From assembly GCA_946886065.1 (NCBI GenBank), contig CAMPHU010000243.1:1-6561 (forward strand): a stretch of 6,561 nucleotides of DNA, in the 5' to 3' direction. This DNA is from an uncultured Massilia sp. (lineage in GTDB: Bacteria; Pseudomonadota; Gammaproteobacteria; Burkholderiales; Burkholderiaceae). This document shows, piece after piece, positions 5,106-6,561 of this stretch; the first letter of the stretch is position 1, and every line of letters starts with the position of its first letter. The position numbers and the translations under genes were made by a program. The notes below the pieces were generated by a model, which made no database searches, was not told where the DNA came from, and saw nothing but the letters and a program-made list of their open reading frames with translations.

Positions 5106-6503
5106 ATGACTGCACAACTCTCCAAGAAAGCCGAAGCCTGGTCGGCGCGCTTCACCGAACCGGTTTCCGATCTCGTCAAACGCTACACCGCCTCGGTGTT
5201 CTTCGACAAGCGCCTGGCCCCCTTCGACATCCAGGGCTCGCTGGCCCACGCCGAGATGCTGGCCGCCCAGGGCATCATCAGCGCGCAGGACCGCGCCGAG
5301 ATCGAGCGCGGCATGGCCCAGATCCGCTCCGAGATCGAGGCCGGCAGCTTCGAGTGGTTGCTGGACCTGGAAGACGTGCACCTGAACATCGAAAAACGCC
5401 TGACCGAGCTGGTGGGCGACGCCGGCAAGCGCCTGCACACCGGCCGTTCGCGCAACGACCAGGTGGCGACCGACATCCGCCTGTACGTGCGCGCCGCCAT
5501 CGACGACATCCTGGGCCTGCTCGCCAGCCTGCGCGGCGCCCTGACGGACCTGGCCGAGCGCCATGCCGACACCATCATGCCGGGCTTCACCCACCTGCAG
5601 GTGGCGCAGCCGATCACCTTCGGCCACCACATGCTGGCCTATGTGGAAATGTTCGGCCGCGACGCCGAGCGCATGCAGGACGCGCGCCGCCGCGTGAACC
5701 GCCTGCCGCTGGGCGCCGCCGCCCTGGCCGGCACCACCTTCCCGATCGACCGGCTGCGCGTGGCCAAGACCCTCGGTTTCGAGGACGTCTGCCATAACTC
5801 GCTCGACGCCGTATCAGACCGCGACTTCGCGATCGAGTTCACCGCCGCGGCCTCGCTGATCATGATGCACGTCTCGCGCTTCTCGGAAGAGCTGGTTATG
5901 TGGATGAGCCCGCGCATCGGCTTCATCGACATCGCCGACCGCTTCTGCACCGGTTCGTCGATCATGCCGCAGAAAAAGAACCCGGACGTGCCGGAACTGG
6001 CGCGCGGCAAGACCGGCCGCGTCTATGGCCACCTGAACGGCCTGCTGACCCTGATGAAAGGCCAGCCGCTGGCCTACAACAAGGACAACCAGGAAGACAA
6101 GGAACCGCTGTTCGACACCATCGACACCGTGACCGACACGCTGCGCATCTTCGCCGACATGGCGGGCGGCATCACGGTCAAGCCGGAAAACATGCGCGCC
6201 GCCGCGCTGCAGGGCTACGCCACCGCGACCGACCTGGCCGACTACCTGGTCAAGAAAGGCCTGCCCTTCCGCGACGCCCACGAAGCCGTGGCCCACGCGG
6301 TGCGCGCATGCGACGACCTGAAGTGCGACCTGTCCGACATGCCCCTGGAAAAGCTGCGCGAGTTCTCGCCGCTGATCGAGCAGGACGTGTTCGCGGTGCT
6401 GACCCTGGAAGGCTCGGTGGCGGCGCGCGACCACGTGGGCGGCACCGCGCCGAACCAGGTGCGTAAAGCCATCGAGCGCGTACGCAAGCAGCTGGCCGAC
6501 TAA
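5106..6503 (+). CDS. argH: Argininosuccinate lyase
   Basis: This 465-aa cytoplasmic enzyme catalyses the last step of arginine biosynthesis, splitting argininosuccinate into arginine and fumarate. The length fits the family (E. coli ArgH is about 457 aa). It is a member of the fumarase/aspartase superfamily and works as a homotetramer with active sites shared between subunits. Visible signatures are the N-terminal [30 protein letters not shown] with [13 protein letters not shown] (superfamily conserved region 1), [11 protein letters not shown] with Thr162-His163 (region 2) and the mobile loop [12 protein letters not shown] (283-294) carrying the catalytic serine (region 3). All key residues are intact. 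The start at 5106 is set by the ribosome site and family alignment. It appears monocistronic here: a divergent gene lies upstream and a strong stem-loop follows 6 nt after the TAA. Confidence 0.98.
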   Translation: MTAQLSKKAEAWSARFTEPVSDLVKRYTASVFFDKRLAPFDIQGSLAHAEMLAAQGIISAQDRAEIERGMAQIRSEIEAGSFEWLLDLEDVHLNIEKRLTELVGDAGKRLHTGRSRNDQVATDIRLYVRAAIDDILGLLASLRGALTDLAERHADTIMPGFTHLQVAQPITFGHHMLAYVEMFGRDAERMQDARRRVNRLPLGAAALAGTTFPIDRLRVAKTLGFEDVCHNSLDAVSDRDFAIEFTAAASLIMMHVSRFSEELVMWMSPRIGFIDIADRFCTGSSIMPQKKNPDVPELARGKTGRVYGHLNGLLTLMKGQPLAYNKDNQEDKEPLFDTIDTVTDTLRIFADMAGGITVKPENMRAAALQGYATATDLADYLVKKGLPFRDAHEAVAHAVRACDDLKCDLSDMPLEKLREFSPLIEQDVFAVLTLEGSVAARDHVGGTAPNQVRKAIERVRKQLAD

Positions 6504-6508
6504 TGGCC

Positions 6509-6535
6509 ATGGCGGGCGGCCGCGCCGCCCGCCAT
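6509..6535 (+). terminator. Stem-loop after argH, possible terminator without a U-tract
   Basis: ATGGCGGGCGGC (6509-6520), loop CGC, GCCGCCCGCCAT (6524-6535) form a perfect 12-bp GC-rich stem starting 6 nt after the argH stop. It is followed by CCTCACCCTC instead of a T-run, so it is not a classical intrinsic terminator. It could end transcription weakly, assist Rho-dependent termination, or protect the 3' end of the mRNA. Confidence 0.6.
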
Positions 6536-6561
6536 CCTCACCCTCCGCGCTTGTCGCGGCC

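Noticed and set aside
4998..5795. A 265-aa minus-strand open frame antisense to the argH start
   Set aside because: It covers the conserved 5' part of argH in antisense and shows only shadow-type composition.
2553..6503. A possible arginine-recycling unit linking cyanophycinase and argH
   Set aside because: The genes are on opposite strands, separated by two unrelated genes, and no dipeptidase, transporter or cphA is present. ArgH makes arginine for biosynthesis, and the proximity is most simply coincidence.
1..6561. CRISPR arrays, tRNA or rRNA genes, insertion sequences, phage genes, toxin-antitoxin pairs or defence systems
   Set aside because: No regularly spaced repeats, tRNA-like folds, transposase or phage motifs were seen in a by-eye reading of both strands. 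The window looks like ordinary chromosome.

Overview
The window is GC-rich, with third codon positions overwhelmingly G or C in every gene accepted here. The gene content is that of a free-living proteobacterium. The argH sequence, the GyrI-like protein ending in a KHHEIYLSD-type motif, the secreted M64-type peptidase and the secreted NTF2-like protein together suggest a beta-proteobacterium of the Oxalobacteraceae, for example Massilia, Duganella or Telluria. This assignment is from recognition, not from a search. I see no phage, IS, CRISPR, tRNA or rRNA signal. It reads as an ordinary chromosomal segment.

Layout from left to right. Positions 1-415 (minus) hold the first 138 codons of a secreted M64-family peptidase whose catalytic part lies outside the window. 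Positions 462-1070 (minus) encode a 202-aa GyrI-like small-molecule-binding protein. Positions 1151-1357 (minus) hold a small arginine-rich hypothetical gene. Positions 1527-2552 (plus) encode a secreted alpha/beta hydrolase related to prolyl aminopeptidases (family S33), starting at a GTG. Its stop codon directly abuts that of a convergent gene at 2553-3764 (minus) for a secreted cyanophycinase (family S51). Further minus-strand genes are a GNAT acetyltransferase (3832-4278) and a secreted SnoaL/NTF2-like protein with an Ala/Pro-rich linker (4367-4963). A roughly 140-bp divergent intergenic region then leads to argH (5106-6503, plus), which is followed by a perfect 12-bp stem-loop.

Functionally the window is a patchwork. 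Four of the eight genes carry N-terminal signal peptides: the M64 peptidase, the S33 hydrolase, the cyanophycinase and the NTF2-like protein. Three of those four look like hydrolases acting outside the cytoplasm. The cyanophycinase keeps the nucleophile and the substrate-pocket pattern of the cyanobacterial enzyme, so it may let the cell use cyanophycin (multi-L-arginyl-poly-L-aspartate) released by other organisms. argH is the housekeeping last step of arginine synthesis, and its closeness to the cyanophycinase is probably coincidental.

I do not see a clear new multi-gene system. The points most worth a second look are the secreted cyanophycinase, the zero-gap convergent gene pair, a near-identical promoter-like 13-mer ahead of two secreted-hydrolase genes, and the palindromic DNA just upstream of the argH -10 element.
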